This document shows positions 43,657 to 52,248 of a DNA stretch of 60,403 nt, piece after piece. The stretch spans positions 1 through 60,403 of the forward strand of contig JAQCFO010000006.1 of the NCBI GenBank assembly GCA_027619415.1. The letters run 5' to 3'. How positions within the stretch are numbered: position 1 is the first letter of the stretch; each line of letters opens with the position of its first letter. The notes below the pieces were generated by a model. That model made no database searches and was not told the DNA's origin. It saw nothing but the letters and a program-made list of their open reading frames with translations. This DNA comes from Bacteroidota bacterium (GTDB taxonomy: Bacteria; Bacteroidota; Bacteroidia; Flavobacteriales; Flavobacteriaceae). A program made the translations under genes and the position numbers.

Positions 43657-44736
43657 ATGAATGAAACGTTTGTTTACAATTTGTTAGAAATTAATGAGAT
43701 AAGTGGCGTATCAGAATGGCAATCGCCAAGCAACATAGCCTTAGTCAAGTACTGGGGTAAAAAGCTTGATCAAATTCCAATGAATCCTTCTTTGAGTTTG
43801 ACTTTGAGTAATTGCTACTCTAAAACAAGAGTTTCGTATCAATCAGAGATTTCATTAAAGCATGATTTTAATTTCAGTTTATTATTTGAAGGGAAAAGAG
43901 AAATTAGTTTCGAGAGTAAATTATTAATTTTTTTTAATAGAATTAAACATTACTGCCCCTATTTAATGAATTTAAAATTAATAATTGAATCCAATAATTC
44001 TTTTCCTCATAGTAGCGGCATTGCTTCTTCAGCCTCTTTTTACAGTGCACTTTCATTATCAATAATGGATATCGAAAAACATTTAAATCCAAAAATTGAA
44101 AACGATTTTTTTTTTAAAAAGGCTTCTTTTTTATCGAGGCTGGGATCAGGAAGTGCTTGTAGAAGTATAATGGGGCCAATTTCATTTTGGGGTTCAAGTA
44201 AGCTATTTAAAGAAAGTAATGATCTATATGCGATCAAATATCCAAACGAAATTAATATTGTTTTTAAAGGCATTAATGATACGGTACTGCTTGTTGATAA
44301 AGGGAAAAAAGAAGTGTCTAGTTCTTTAGGTCATGACTTAATGAATGGTCATTCATTTTCTAATGATAGAATAAAGCAAGCTCATTTTAATTTGGAACAA
44401 ATTAAAAATGCTTTAGAAACAGGGAATTATGATCTGTTCATTAAAATAGTTGAGATGGAAGCTTTGTCTTTACATGCAATGATGATGACTTCTAATCCTT
44501 ACTTTATTTTAATGAAACCAAATACATTACAAATCATTAACGAAGTATGGAAATATAGAAAAAAATATAATTCAAGGATCTGCTTTACTCTTGATGCAGG
44601 AGCTAACATTCACTTGCTTTATCCTCAAATTGAATATGATGAAATACAGAACTTTATATCTTCAAATCTTGTTGATTACTGCGAAAATGGTGAATTTATA
44701 AATGATAAGATAGGTGTTGGTCCAAATAAGTTATAA
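43657..44736 (+). CDS. mvaD: Diphosphomevalonate decarboxylase
   Basis: 359 aa GHMP-superfamily enzyme that makes isopentenyl diphosphate from mevalonate diphosphate with ATP. Blocks: WQSPSNIALVKYWGKKLDQI and PMNPSLSLTLSN at the start, NSFPHSSGIASSASFYSALS (ATP loop), RLGSGSACRSI and FTLDAGANIHLLYP (catalytic Asp). Start follows the FNR stop by 3 bp. With the next gene (mevalonate kinase) and the UbiA gene it forms an isoprenoid block; HMG-CoA reductase is encoded separately at 21421. Confidence 0.93.
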   Translation: MNETFVYNLLEINEISGVSEWQSPSNIALVKYWGKKLDQIPMNPSLSLTLSNCYSKTRVSYQSEISLKHDFNFSLLFEGKREISFESKLLIFFNRIKHYCPYLMNLKLIIESNNSFPHSSGIASSASFYSALSLSIMDIEKHLNPKIENDFFFKKASFLSRLGSGSACRSIMGPISFWGSSKLFKESNDLYAIKYPNEINIVFKGINDTVLLVDKGKKEVSSSLGHDLMNGHSFSNDRIKQAHFNLEQIKNALETGNYDLFIKIVEMEALSLHAMMMTSNPYFILMKPNTLQIINEVWKYRKKYNSRICFTLDAGANIHLLYPQIEYDEIQNFISSNLVDYCENGEFINDKIGVGPNKL

Positions 44737-44745
44737 TTTTACAAA

Positions 44746-45675
44746 ATGAAAGCTCCTCTTTTTTATTCAAAAATTCTACTATTCGGAGAGTATGGTATTA
44801 TAAAAAACTCTAAAGGATTGTCTATTCCTTATAATTTTTTTAAGGGAGGGTTTAAATTGGGAGATTTATCTATAGATGAAGTAAAAAAATCAAATAAAAA
44901 TTTAAAATTATTCAAAGATTTTATTTCTAAGATTGATAAAAAAATTGTGAATTTTGATCTCAATAAAATTAATAAAGATTTGGCTGAGGGTATGTATTTT
45001 GACAGTACTATTCCTCAAGGTTATGGAGTTGGAAGTAGTGGTGCATTAGTAGCTGCTATCTACGACAGATATGCTCAAGATAAGATAACAATTCTTGAAA
45101 ACTTAACTAAAGATAAAATTTTAGTTTTAAAAAATATTTTCTCTAAAATGGAATCTTTTTTTCATGGAAAATCTTCAGGTTTAGATCCTTTGAATAGTTA
45201 TCTGAGTTTGCCAATTCTTATACATTCAAAAAATAAAATAGAAACTACTGGCATACCTTCTCAATCTAATAATGGAAAAGGAGCAGTTTTTTTATTAGAT
45301 AGCGGTGCATCAAGCGACACAGCTCCAATGGTTGAAATATTTTTTGAATTAATGAAAAACAAAGATTATAGTAAAATGATTAAAGAAGATTTTATTCATA
45401 CAACTGATAATTGTGTAGAAAATTTTTTAAATGCAGATTTTAAATCGCTATTTTCAAATATTAAAAAACTGTCAAAAGTAGTTTTAGAAAATTTTAAGCC
45501 TATGATTCCTGAAAAATTTCATAATATTTGGGCTAAAGGAATAGAATCTAATGACTACTTTTTAAAACTTTGTGGGTCTGGTGGTGGTGGTTATATACTA
45601 GGATTCTCACAAGATTTTGAAAAAGCTAAAACAGCATTAAGTGACTATAAGTTAGAGTTAGTATATAATTTTTAA
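44746..45675 (+). CDS. mvk: Mevalonate kinase
   Basis: 309 aa GHMP kinase. SKILLFGEYGIIKNSKGLSI is the N-terminal substrate loop, IPQGYGVGSSGALVAAIYD the ATP-binding motif, FFHGKSSGLDPLNSYLS contains the catalytic-type Asp, and LCGSGGGGYILGFS is motif 3. It phosphorylates mevalonate at C5. It lies 9 bp after mvaD and its stop overlaps the UbiA start by one base (TAATG). Distinct in sequence from the GYDIA kinase next to HMG-CoA reductase. Confidence 0.9.
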   Translation: MKAPLFYSKILLFGEYGIIKNSKGLSIPYNFFKGGFKLGDLSIDEVKKSNKNLKLFKDFISKIDKKIVNFDLNKINKDLAEGMYFDSTIPQGYGVGSSGALVAAIYDRYAQDKITILENLTKDKILVLKNIFSKMESFFHGKSSGLDPLNSYLSLPILIHSKNKIETTGIPSQSNNGKGAVFLLDSGASSDTAPMVEIFFELMKNKDYSKMIKEDFIHTTDNCVENFLNADFKSLFSNIKKLSKVVLENFKPMIPEKFHNIWAKGIESNDYFLKLCGSGGGGYILGFSQDFEKAKTALSDYKLELVYNF

Positions 45676-46559
45676 TGATTTTTTCTTTTTTAAATAAAAG
45701 ATTTTTATTTAAGTTATTAAGTCTGATTTCAGTAGTTAGAGGTTATAATATTGTTTTTATTGTATTTGCGCAGTTAACTTCCTCAATTTTTATTTTTTCA
45801 GAAAATAAAAATCATTATTCTGTATTACTTGATTTTAACATCTGGCTAATAATCTTATCTTCAGTTTGTTCGATTTCCGCTGGATATATATTGAACAATG
45901 TTTACGACTCTAATAAAGACTTAATAAATAGGCCTTTAAAAACAATATTAGAAAAAGAAATTTCAGGAAGAACGAAATTAAATGGATATATTTTTTTAAA
46001 CATTTTAAGTTTATTTTTTTCCTTTATGGTTTCTCTAAAAACATTATTGTTTTTTAGTTTATACATTTTAGGAATTCTTTTTTATTCAATCAGAATTAAC
46101 CGTTATCCATTTATTGGAAACTTCTTGTCAGTTGCATTATCAATAACTCCATTTTTTGCAATAACAATGTATTATAAAAATTTTTCTTCTGAAATTTTAA
46201 CTCATGCATCTTTTTTGTTTTTTGTCATTTTAATTAGAGAATTGATAAAAAATTTGGAAAGTTTAGTGGGTGATTTAACTATGAAATACAACACTATTCC
46301 AGTTAAATATGGTGAAAAAATGACTAAAATCTATATTACTTTTTATATAGTCATTACTTGTTTGATCTCTTTTTTGATTATAACAAATTATGGGCTTTCT
46401 ATTATGACTTGTTTCTACATTTTAGTACACCCATTTTTTATTTTTTTCATGTATATTTTATTTAAATTTAATTCAAAAAAATATTATCTATTGCTTCATA
46501 ATGCGTTAAAGATTTTAATTATAGTAGGTCTATTTAGTATTATATTGCACAAACTATAA
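45675..46559 (+). CDS. UbiA-family prenyltransferase (geranylgeranylglycerol-phosphate type)
   Basis: 294 aa, about eight or nine membrane helices. The aspartate-rich site is YILNNVYDSNKDLINRP (N-x3-D-x3-D pattern) and the second site is the ESLVGDLTMKYNTIPVKYG segment. The family transfers a polyprenyl chain to an acceptor in the membrane; Bacteroidota members are commonly named geranylgeranylglycerol-phosphate geranylgeranyltransferase, but menaquinone or other acceptors cannot be excluded. Coupled to mevalonate kinase by TAATG. Confidence 0.85.
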   Translation: MIFSFLNKRFLFKLLSLISVVRGYNIVFIVFAQLTSSIFIFSENKNHYSVLLDFNIWLIILSSVCSISAGYILNNVYDSNKDLINRPLKTILEKEISGRTKLNGYIFLNILSLFFSFMVSLKTLLFFSLYILGILFYSIRINRYPFIGNFLSVALSITPFFAITMYYKNFSSEILTHASFLFFVILIRELIKNLESLVGDLTMKYNTIPVKYGEKMTKIYITFYIVITCLISFLIITNYGLSIMTCFYILVHPFFIFFMYILFKFNSKKYYLLLHNALKILIIVGLFSIILHKL

Positions 46560-46567
46560 TAATATAT

Positions 46568-47278
46568 ATGATGGATGATGTAACGCAAATTAGGTTAAAT
46601 AAATTTATTTCTAATTCAGGCCATTGTAATAGAAGGGAAGCAGATAACTTTATTGCCCAAGGAAGAGTGTGTGTAAATGATAAAGTTATTGTTAAATTAG
46701 GAACTAAGGTTTCTGTTAAAGATGATGTAAAGCTAGATGGTAATAACATTTCTTTAAATAAGTCCGTTTATATTCTTTTAAATAAGCCTAAAGGATTTCA
46801 CTCTATTAATTTAGATAACAAAAAAAATATTTTTAGTTTATTACCGTTTGAAGAATTCCATGATTTACAGTCTTTAGATTTTATGAATGAAAATTATATG
46901 GGACTTATGGTCTTTTCTAATAATCAAGATTTTATTAAGCGTATGTCTAATAAAGTTGATAATTTAAAGCAACTTTTTCATTTAATTTTGGATTCTGATT
47001 TAAAAGAGAATGATAAAAATTCTATTAAAAATGAAACTGATTTTAATGATTTTCAAATCCGAAACATTAATCATGTTGACGGAGCTAGTAAAAATGAAAT
47101 TGGATTAGAGTTATCAATAAAACAAGTTAAAGATATTGAAGATTTGTTTTTGAAATACAATTACAAAGTAATCTCAATTGACAGAGTGCTTTACTCTAAT
47201 CTTTCTAAAAAAGATTTGCCTAGAGGAAAATGGCGTCATTTTAAAAAACAAGAATTAATTAATCTTCAAGCTTTTTAA
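46568..47278 (+). CDS. RsuA/RluB-like pseudouridine synthase with altered catalytic motif
   Basis: 236 aa. The N-terminal S4 RNA-binding domain is clear (IRLNKFISNSGHCNRREAD, then GRVCVNDKVIVKLGTKV), and YILLNKPKGFHS begins the catalytic domain. The C-terminal RGKWRHFKKQEL is typical of the group. The usual GRLDxxTxG active-site segment reads QSLDFMNENYMGLMVF, keeping the Asp but losing the Arg, Thr and first Gly. Activity is therefore uncertain; it may be a degenerate paralogue. Its stop overlaps the stop of the ThuA pseudogene on the other strand. Confidence 0.8.
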   Translation: MMDDVTQIRLNKFISNSGHCNRREADNFIAQGRVCVNDKVIVKLGTKVSVKDDVKLDGNNISLNKSVYILLNKPKGFHSINLDNKKNIFSLLPFEEFHDLQSLDFMNENYMGLMVFSNNQDFIKRMSNKVDNLKQLFHLILDSDLKENDKNSIKNETDFNDFQIRNINHVDGASKNEIGLELSIKQVKDIEDLFLKYNYKVISIDRVLYSNLSKKDLPRGKWRHFKKQELINLQAF

Positions 47279-47511
47279 TTTTTACTAGCCCATTTAAATC
47301 CTCTAGTTAACAATTCCCAAACTTCAGGAATATCAAAATTATCTGGCGAATGTACAATGGAAAGATAAAAGACTTTGCCTTTTCCAAAATCTTTTGTCCA
47401 GCATACTTGCATTTCATTGTTTTTTATCCAAGAGTACTGTTCACCACTAAATTTTGTTGAAGCTAAAATGTTAATAGATGGATCTAATGGAGATTGTTGA
47501 AAAAATAAGAG
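47275..47511 (-). pseudogene. ThuA C-terminal fragment (truncated duplicate)
   Basis: Read on the minus strand, this stretch encodes ~78 codons with no suitable start, ending at a stop at 47275-47277. The product is homologous to the C-terminus of the intact ThuA protein just upstream: LDPSINILASTKFSGEQYSW against LDPNIEILATTKFDGINYPW, FGKGKVFYLS against YGKGKIFYIS, and LLTRGFKWASKN against LLTRGFIWASSN. The first two-thirds of the gene are missing and a stop precedes the homology. It is a decayed tandem copy, diverged well beyond recent duplication. Confidence 0.85.
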
Positions 47512-47531
47512 TTAATAAATCTCAATTCTTT

Positions 47532-48251
47532 TTAATTTGAACTTGCCCAAATAAAACCTCTTGTAAGTAGCTTCCAAGCTTCTTCATGCTTTTTAAATTC
47601 GTTTGGATTATGGCCTAGTGAAATATAAAATATCTTTCCTTTTCCATATTTTTTCCTCCAAACTACAGGCATTTCCACATCTTTAATCCAAGGATAATTT
47701 ATTCCATCAAATTTTGTTGTAGCAAGAATCTCAATATTTGGATCTAAGTGAATATAATATTGTTCACTAAATATTTCAAAATCCTTTATTCCCCTAGTAA
47801 ATTCATCTTCAAGAATTTCTACTTTAAAATTTACCATTCCACCAGGGTGCTCAACCCATTGTCCTCCAGTCATAAAATGATAAGCAGTATTAGATCTAAA
47901 AGAATCTATAAGTCCACCATGAGCTCCAGCAAATCCAACGCCGTTTCTTACCGCTTTAATTAGATTTTTTTCTTGTTGGGGTGTTATTTCTCCATTGGTT
48001 ACTGATTGTATTATTAAATCAAATTTCATAAGATGATCTAAATTTGAATAAATGTCTAAACTATTCTTAACCTCTACAAAAGCCGAATTTTTAATTAACC
48101 AATTTTCAACAATATTTGAAAACAGTTCTGGATTATGTCCTTCCCAGCCTCCCCATACAATTAACACCTTTTTGTCTTTTAATTCATGCGATTGAGCTAA
48201 TTGTTGAGAATAAATTAAACTAATAGTTAAGTAAATAAAAAATTTCTTCAT
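47532..48251 (-). CDS. ThuA-domain protein, exported
   Basis: 239 aa with a signal peptide (MKKFFIYLTISLIYSQQLAQ). The class-I glutamine-amidotransferase-like ThuA fold shows VLIVWGGWEGHNPELF, FDLIIQSVTNGEIT, AVRNGVGFAGAHGGLIDSFR and GGQWVEHPGG with the conserved His pair. ThuA works with the Gfo/Idh protein ThuB in 3-keto-trehalose metabolism in rhizobia and Agrobacterium. Here it is divergent from a Gfo/Idh gene (42 bp gap) that leads the GMC/DUF1080 locus, so a role in 3-keto sugar handling is likely. A truncated duplicate follows it. Confidence 0.87.
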   Translation of the reverse strand: MKKFFIYLTISLIYSQQLAQSHELKDKKVLIVWGGWEGHNPELFSNIVENWLIKNSAFVEVKNSLDIYSNLDHLMKFDLIIQSVTNGEITPQQEKNLIKAVRNGVGFAGAHGGLIDSFRSNTAYHFMTGGQWVEHPGGMVNFKVEILEDEFTRGIKDFEIFSEQYYIHLDPNIEILATTKFDGINYPWIKDVEMPVVWRKKYGKGKIFYISLGHNPNEFKKHEEAWKLLTRGFIWASSN

Positions 48252-48293
48252 AAATTTAAACTTATAATAAACATAATTGAAGTCATCAATTTA

Positions 48294-49718
48294 ATGAAAA
48301 AAAACTCTAGAAGAAACTTTATAAAAAAATCATCTATTATTGGATCAGGTATTTTCATAGTTCCTATAAATGTTTTGGGAGGAAACGGTTATGTTTCACC
48401 AAGTGATCAATTATTAATTGCTGCAATTGGTTCTGGAGGAAAAGGTGGAGATATTAGAAATGAATGGGCCAGTAAAGAAAGAGTTATTGCTCTTTGCGAC
48501 GTCCATCCTGATGGATCTCATGGAGTATTAAAATCTAGAAAAAAATATCCGAATGCAAATTTTTATCTTGATTTTAGAGAGCTATTAGATAAAGAAAAAG
48601 ATTTAGACGCCGTAACTATTAGTACGCCTGATCACACACATGGTATTATTGGAAATAATGCTATGAACAGAGGATTACATGCCTATATTCAAAAGCCTTT
48701 AACACACAATATTGAAGAAGCTAGAATTTTAACTAAAACTGCGAAACGAAACAAAGTAGTAACACAAATGGGTAACCAAGGCGGTTCAAGTTTAGGAGTT
48801 AATAAAATAAAAGAATGGGTTGATAATAAATCTATCGGTAAGATTAGTAAAGTATATTCTTGGACAAATAGACCTGTTTGGCCTCAAGGCTTTGAAATGC
48901 CAAAACCATCAATTTCTAAACCAGATAATTTAAATTGGGATTTGTGGTTAGGTTCAGCCCAATACAGAGGATATAGACCAGAATTTCATCCGTTTAATTG
49001 GAGAGGATGGTGGGATTATGGCACTGGAGCATTAGGTGATATGGGGTGTCATGTTTTAGATGCTCCCTTCAAGGTTTTGGAATTGGGGTATCCTAAAGAT
49101 GTTGAATGTAGTGTTGCAAATATTTATGAAAAAATGTGGAGTGCTAATTATTATCCTGAAGGCCCACCTGCAGCTTCTTTAATTACGTTACACTTTGATA
49201 AGACTAATAAAACCGATTCTAATGTAGAATTGATATGGATGGACGGAGGAATAATTCCTCCTAGACCAGAAATAATTCCTGCAGAAGATTATTTAGGTGA
49301 AGAAGGAAATGGAAATGGAGTTATTATGATTGGAGACAAAGGAGTGATTTCATGTGGAGTATATGGTTTAAACCCTAAGCTATATAGAAAAGGTGAAGAA
49401 ACATTACACTTTAATACAGATTTAATTCAAAAAGAAGGTCTTGATCATATTCATCATATAGAATGGATTAATGCTTGTAAGGGAGGATATGCTAGTGACG
49501 ATTATAAAAAACTTACTTCACCAATTGAGTATGCCGGTCCATTTACAGAGACTGTATTAATGGGGAATTTAGCATTGAGAAGTTACATGTTAAAAAAAGG
49601 CAATAAATATATAGGAAGAAAGAAGTTGCTTTGGGATGGTGAAAATACCAGAATAACTAATTTTGAGCCTGCTAACCAATTTGTTGGAAGAATAAGAAGA
49701 AAAGGCTGGAACTTATAA
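48294..49718 (+). CDS. Tat-exported Gfo/Idh/MocA oxidoreductase
   Basis: 474 aa. Tat signal NSRRNFIKKSSIIGSGIFIV. NAD loop AIGSGGKGGD, family lysine in YIQKPLTHNIEEAR, and the substrate domain block WWDYGTGALGDMGCHVLDAP. It is clearly paralogous to the enzyme at 4904: both share VLGGNG...SPSD after the signal, TQMGNQG and LDWDLWLG-type blocks. In both places a DUF1080 gene follows. Expected reaction is NAD(P)-linked sugar oxidoreduction, perhaps at C3. First of a four-gene unit to 52956. Confidence 0.86.
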   Translation: MKKNSRRNFIKKSSIIGSGIFIVPINVLGGNGYVSPSDQLLIAAIGSGGKGGDIRNEWASKERVIALCDVHPDGSHGVLKSRKKYPNANFYLDFRELLDKEKDLDAVTISTPDHTHGIIGNNAMNRGLHAYIQKPLTHNIEEARILTKTAKRNKVVTQMGNQGGSSLGVNKIKEWVDNKSIGKISKVYSWTNRPVWPQGFEMPKPSISKPDNLNWDLWLGSAQYRGYRPEFHPFNWRGWWDYGTGALGDMGCHVLDAPFKVLELGYPKDVECSVANIYEKMWSANYYPEGPPAASLITLHFDKTNKTDSNVELIWMDGGIIPPRPEIIPAEDYLGEEGNGNGVIMIGDKGVISCGVYGLNPKLYRKGEETLHFNTDLIQKEGLDHIHHIEWINACKGGYASDDYKKLTSPIEYAGPFTETVLMGNLALRSYMLKKGNKYIGRKKLLWDGENTRITNFEPANQFVGRIRRKGWNL

Positions 49719-49738
49719 ATTTTAAAACAATAAAAATT

Positions 49739-50494
49739 ATGAAAAAAATACTAATATTATTTACATCAATTTTGATTTTTTCCTGCAATAATAGCAATCA
49801 AAATAAAAAGTTGATAGACTCTATTCCTATGACACACATTAATGATCCTGAAATTGAGGGTGAATGGGTGTCTTTAATTCAACAAAACACAATGGATGGT
49901 TGGCATTATTTTCAAGACGATGGTAAAAAAACAGGCTGGGATATAAACGATGGTGTTTTAACATTCAAATCTGCTAATGCATCTGGAAAGGGAGATAAAA
50001 GTTTAGTTAGTGATAAGGAGTATACTAGTTTTAAAATTCATTTAGAATGGAAGGTAAGTTCCATGTCTAATAGTGGTTTTTTTTGGGGGGTTAAAGAAGA
50101 TATTAAATATGAATATCCTTTTGTTACAGGTCCTGAAATTCAAATTTTAGACCCTGAAAGCCCAGATGGACCTTTGACACAAGCTGGTGCTTTATATGGC
50201 ATGATTCCTCCGTCAAAATGGGTTACTAACCCTGCTGGGGAATGGAATACATATGATATAACTATCGATCACAATATCAATAAAGGTGTTGTTGTTCATA
50301 ATGGGGAAGAAATACTGAACTTTCCATTAAGTGGTGAAAAATGGGATAAAATGGTAGCTCCTACAAAATTTAATAATTGTGACCAGAAACCTTGGCAAAA
50401 TTGTGATTTTGGAAAATTTAAAACGGGAAAAATAAGTATTCAAGATCACCCTGGCGTGATATCGTTTAGAAATATTAAAATATTTGAACTATAA
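49739..50494 (+). CDS. DUF1080 lipoprotein, candidate 3-keto-glycoside hydrolase/lyase
   Basis: 251 aa. The lipoprotein signal ends LIFSC, with mature start CNNSNQNKK. The DUF1080 beta-sandwich has GEWVSLIQQNTMDGWHYF, SMSNSGFFWGVKED, GPEIQILDPESPDGP and the terminal IQDHPGVISFRNIKI. It lies 20 bp after the Gfo/Idh gene and 32 bp before the GMC gene. Together these suit oxidation of a glycoside followed by cleavage of the keto intermediate. Third DUF1080 protein in the window. Confidence 0.84.
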   Translation: MKKILILFTSILIFSCNNSNQNKKLIDSIPMTHINDPEIEGEWVSLIQQNTMDGWHYFQDDGKKTGWDINDGVLTFKSANASGKGDKSLVSDKEYTSFKIHLEWKVSSMSNSGFFWGVKEDIKYEYPFVTGPEIQILDPESPDGPLTQAGALYGMIPPSKWVTNPAGEWNTYDITIDHNINKGVVVHNGEEILNFPLSGEKWDKMVAPTKFNNCDQKPWQNCDFGKFKTGKISIQDHPGVISFRNIKIFEL

Positions 50495-50526
50495 TTAATC
50501 ATTTTTTATAAAAAAATTAAAGTAAA

Positions 50527-52245
50527 ATGCAAATTAAAGAAACTTCAAAAGAATATGATGTTGTAATTGTTGGTTCAGGTGCAGGTGGAGGGATGGCAAC
50601 AAAAATTTTGTCAGAAGCCGGATTGAGTATTGCTATTGTTGAAGCAGGACCTTATTTTGACCCTGCTAATCCAGATCAAATGACCCAAATGAAATGGCCT
50701 TATGATTCTCCAAGAAGAGGGGCAGGAACAACTAGACCTTTTGGAGACTTTGATCAAGCTTATGGTGGTTGGGAAATTGAAGGAGAACCTTATACTCAAA
50801 AAGATGATACTAATTTTAGATGGTTTAGATCGAGAATGCTTGGTGGAAGAACAAACCATTGGGGTAGGATTTCTTTAAGATTTGGACCTGATGATTTTAA
50901 AAAAAAGAGTATTGATGGTTTAGGGGAAGATTGGCCTATTGGATATGATGATATCAAGCCATACTATGATAAAGTTGATAAATTAATTGGAGTATTTGGG
51001 AGTAAAGAAAACTTACCCAATGATCCTGATGGATTTTTCCTTCCTGCCCCAAAGCCAAGACTTCATGAATTATTTTATATCAAAGGAGCTAAAAAAAGTA
51101 ATGTTAAAGTAATGCCATCCCGATTGTCAATTCTTACAAAAAGAATAAATGACGAAAGAGGTGTCTGTTTTTATTGCAGACAATGTGCTAGGAGCTGTTC
51201 TGTGTACGCAGATTTCTCGTCTGGTTCGTGTTTGATCTTTCCCGCTGAAAAATCGGGTGGTCAAATCGATATGTATCTAAACTCTATGGTTCGAACAGTA
51301 ACAACTGATGACGAAGGAAAAGCGACAGGTGTATCATTTATTAACAAAGAAGATAGGACAGAATATAAATTAAAAGGTAAAGTGGTTGTTTTAGCAGCAT
51401 CTGCTTGTAGTTCGGCAAGAATTTTATTAAATTCTAAAAGTAAACAACATCCAAATGGTCTTGGAAATAGCAGTGATATAGTTGGAAAGTATTTACATGA
51501 TTCGACAGGAGGAGGAAGGATGGCTTTTCTTCCTGAGTTAGTCGATAGAAAAATTTACAATGAAGATGGAGTCGGCGGAATGCATGTTTATTCTCCATGG
51601 TGGCTAGATAATAAAAATTTAAATTTTCCAAGAGGCTATCATGTTGAGGTTTGGGGAGGCATGGGAGGGCCATCATATGGCGCCGGATTTGATGTGAATT
51701 CTCTTAATAAGTTCTTTGGAATTAAAGTTGGTGGTTATGGCGATACTCTTAGAACAGACATGAGAAAATATTATGGTTCCGTTCTTGGAATGGACGGAAG
51801 AGGTGAGTCAATAGCAATGAAAAGTAATTATTGTGAAATTGATCCAAACGTGGTTGATGAATTTGGTGTTCCTGTATTAAGGTTTAATTATAAATGGAGT
51901 AACCATGAAGTTAATCAAGCTAAACACATGCAAGATACTTTTGAAGAAATTATTCACAATATGGGAGCTATTGCATTGGGGGATAAAGCAGGAAAAGATG
52001 CAAATTATGGCTTGACTAAACCTGGAGAAATCATACACGAAGTAGGAACAACTCGCATGGGCAATGATCCAAAAAAATCAGTTGTAAATGAGTTTGAACA
52101 GCTTCATGACGTATCTAATGTATTTATTGTAGATGCTGGTCCTTTTGTTTCACAAGCTGATAAAAATCCAACTTGGACAATCATGGCATTAGCTTGGAGA
52201 ACATCTGATTATATAGTTGATCAATTCAAAAAACAAAATTTTTAA
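50527..52245 (+). CDS. GMC-family FAD sugar dehydrogenase with cysteine cluster
   Basis: 572 aa. FAD site VVIVGSGAGGGMATKIL (res. ~13-29), RMLGGRTNHWGRISLRFG (GMC signature), and C-terminal HEVGTTRMGNDP and NPTWTIMALAWRTSDY. A Cys-rich segment, CFYCRQCARSC, places Cys at 214, 217, 220 and 224, a plausible Fe-S cluster site as in FAD glucose dehydrogenases. There is no signal peptide; the Tat-bearing small subunit encoded 3 bp downstream probably carries it across the membrane. Related complexes oxidise sugars, some at C3, giving 3-keto-glycosides. No dedicated cytochrome subunit is adjacent. Confidence 0.88.
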   Translation: MQIKETSKEYDVVIVGSGAGGGMATKILSEAGLSIAIVEAGPYFDPANPDQMTQMKWPYDSPRRGAGTTRPFGDFDQAYGGWEIEGEPYTQKDDTNFRWFRSRMLGGRTNHWGRISLRFGPDDFKKKSIDGLGEDWPIGYDDIKPYYDKVDKLIGVFGSKENLPNDPDGFFLPAPKPRLHELFYIKGAKKSNVKVMPSRLSILTKRINDERGVCFYCRQCARSCSVYADFSSGSCLIFPAEKSGGQIDMYLNSMVRTVTTDDEGKATGVSFINKEDRTEYKLKGKVVVLAASACSSARILLNSKSKQHPNGLGNSSDIVGKYLHDSTGGGRMAFLPELVDRKIYNEDGVGGMHVYSPWWLDNKNLNFPRGYHVEVWGGMGGPSYGAGFDVNSLNKFFGIKVGGYGDTLRTDMRKYYGSVLGMDGRGESIAMKSNYCEIDPNVVDEFGVPVLRFNYKWSNHEVNQAKHMQDTFEEIIHNMGAIALGDKAGKDANYGLTKPGEIIHEVGTTRMGNDPKKSVVNEFEQLHDVSNVFIVDAGPFVSQADKNPTWTIMALAWRTSDYIVDQFKKQNF

Positions 52246-52248
52246 GAA

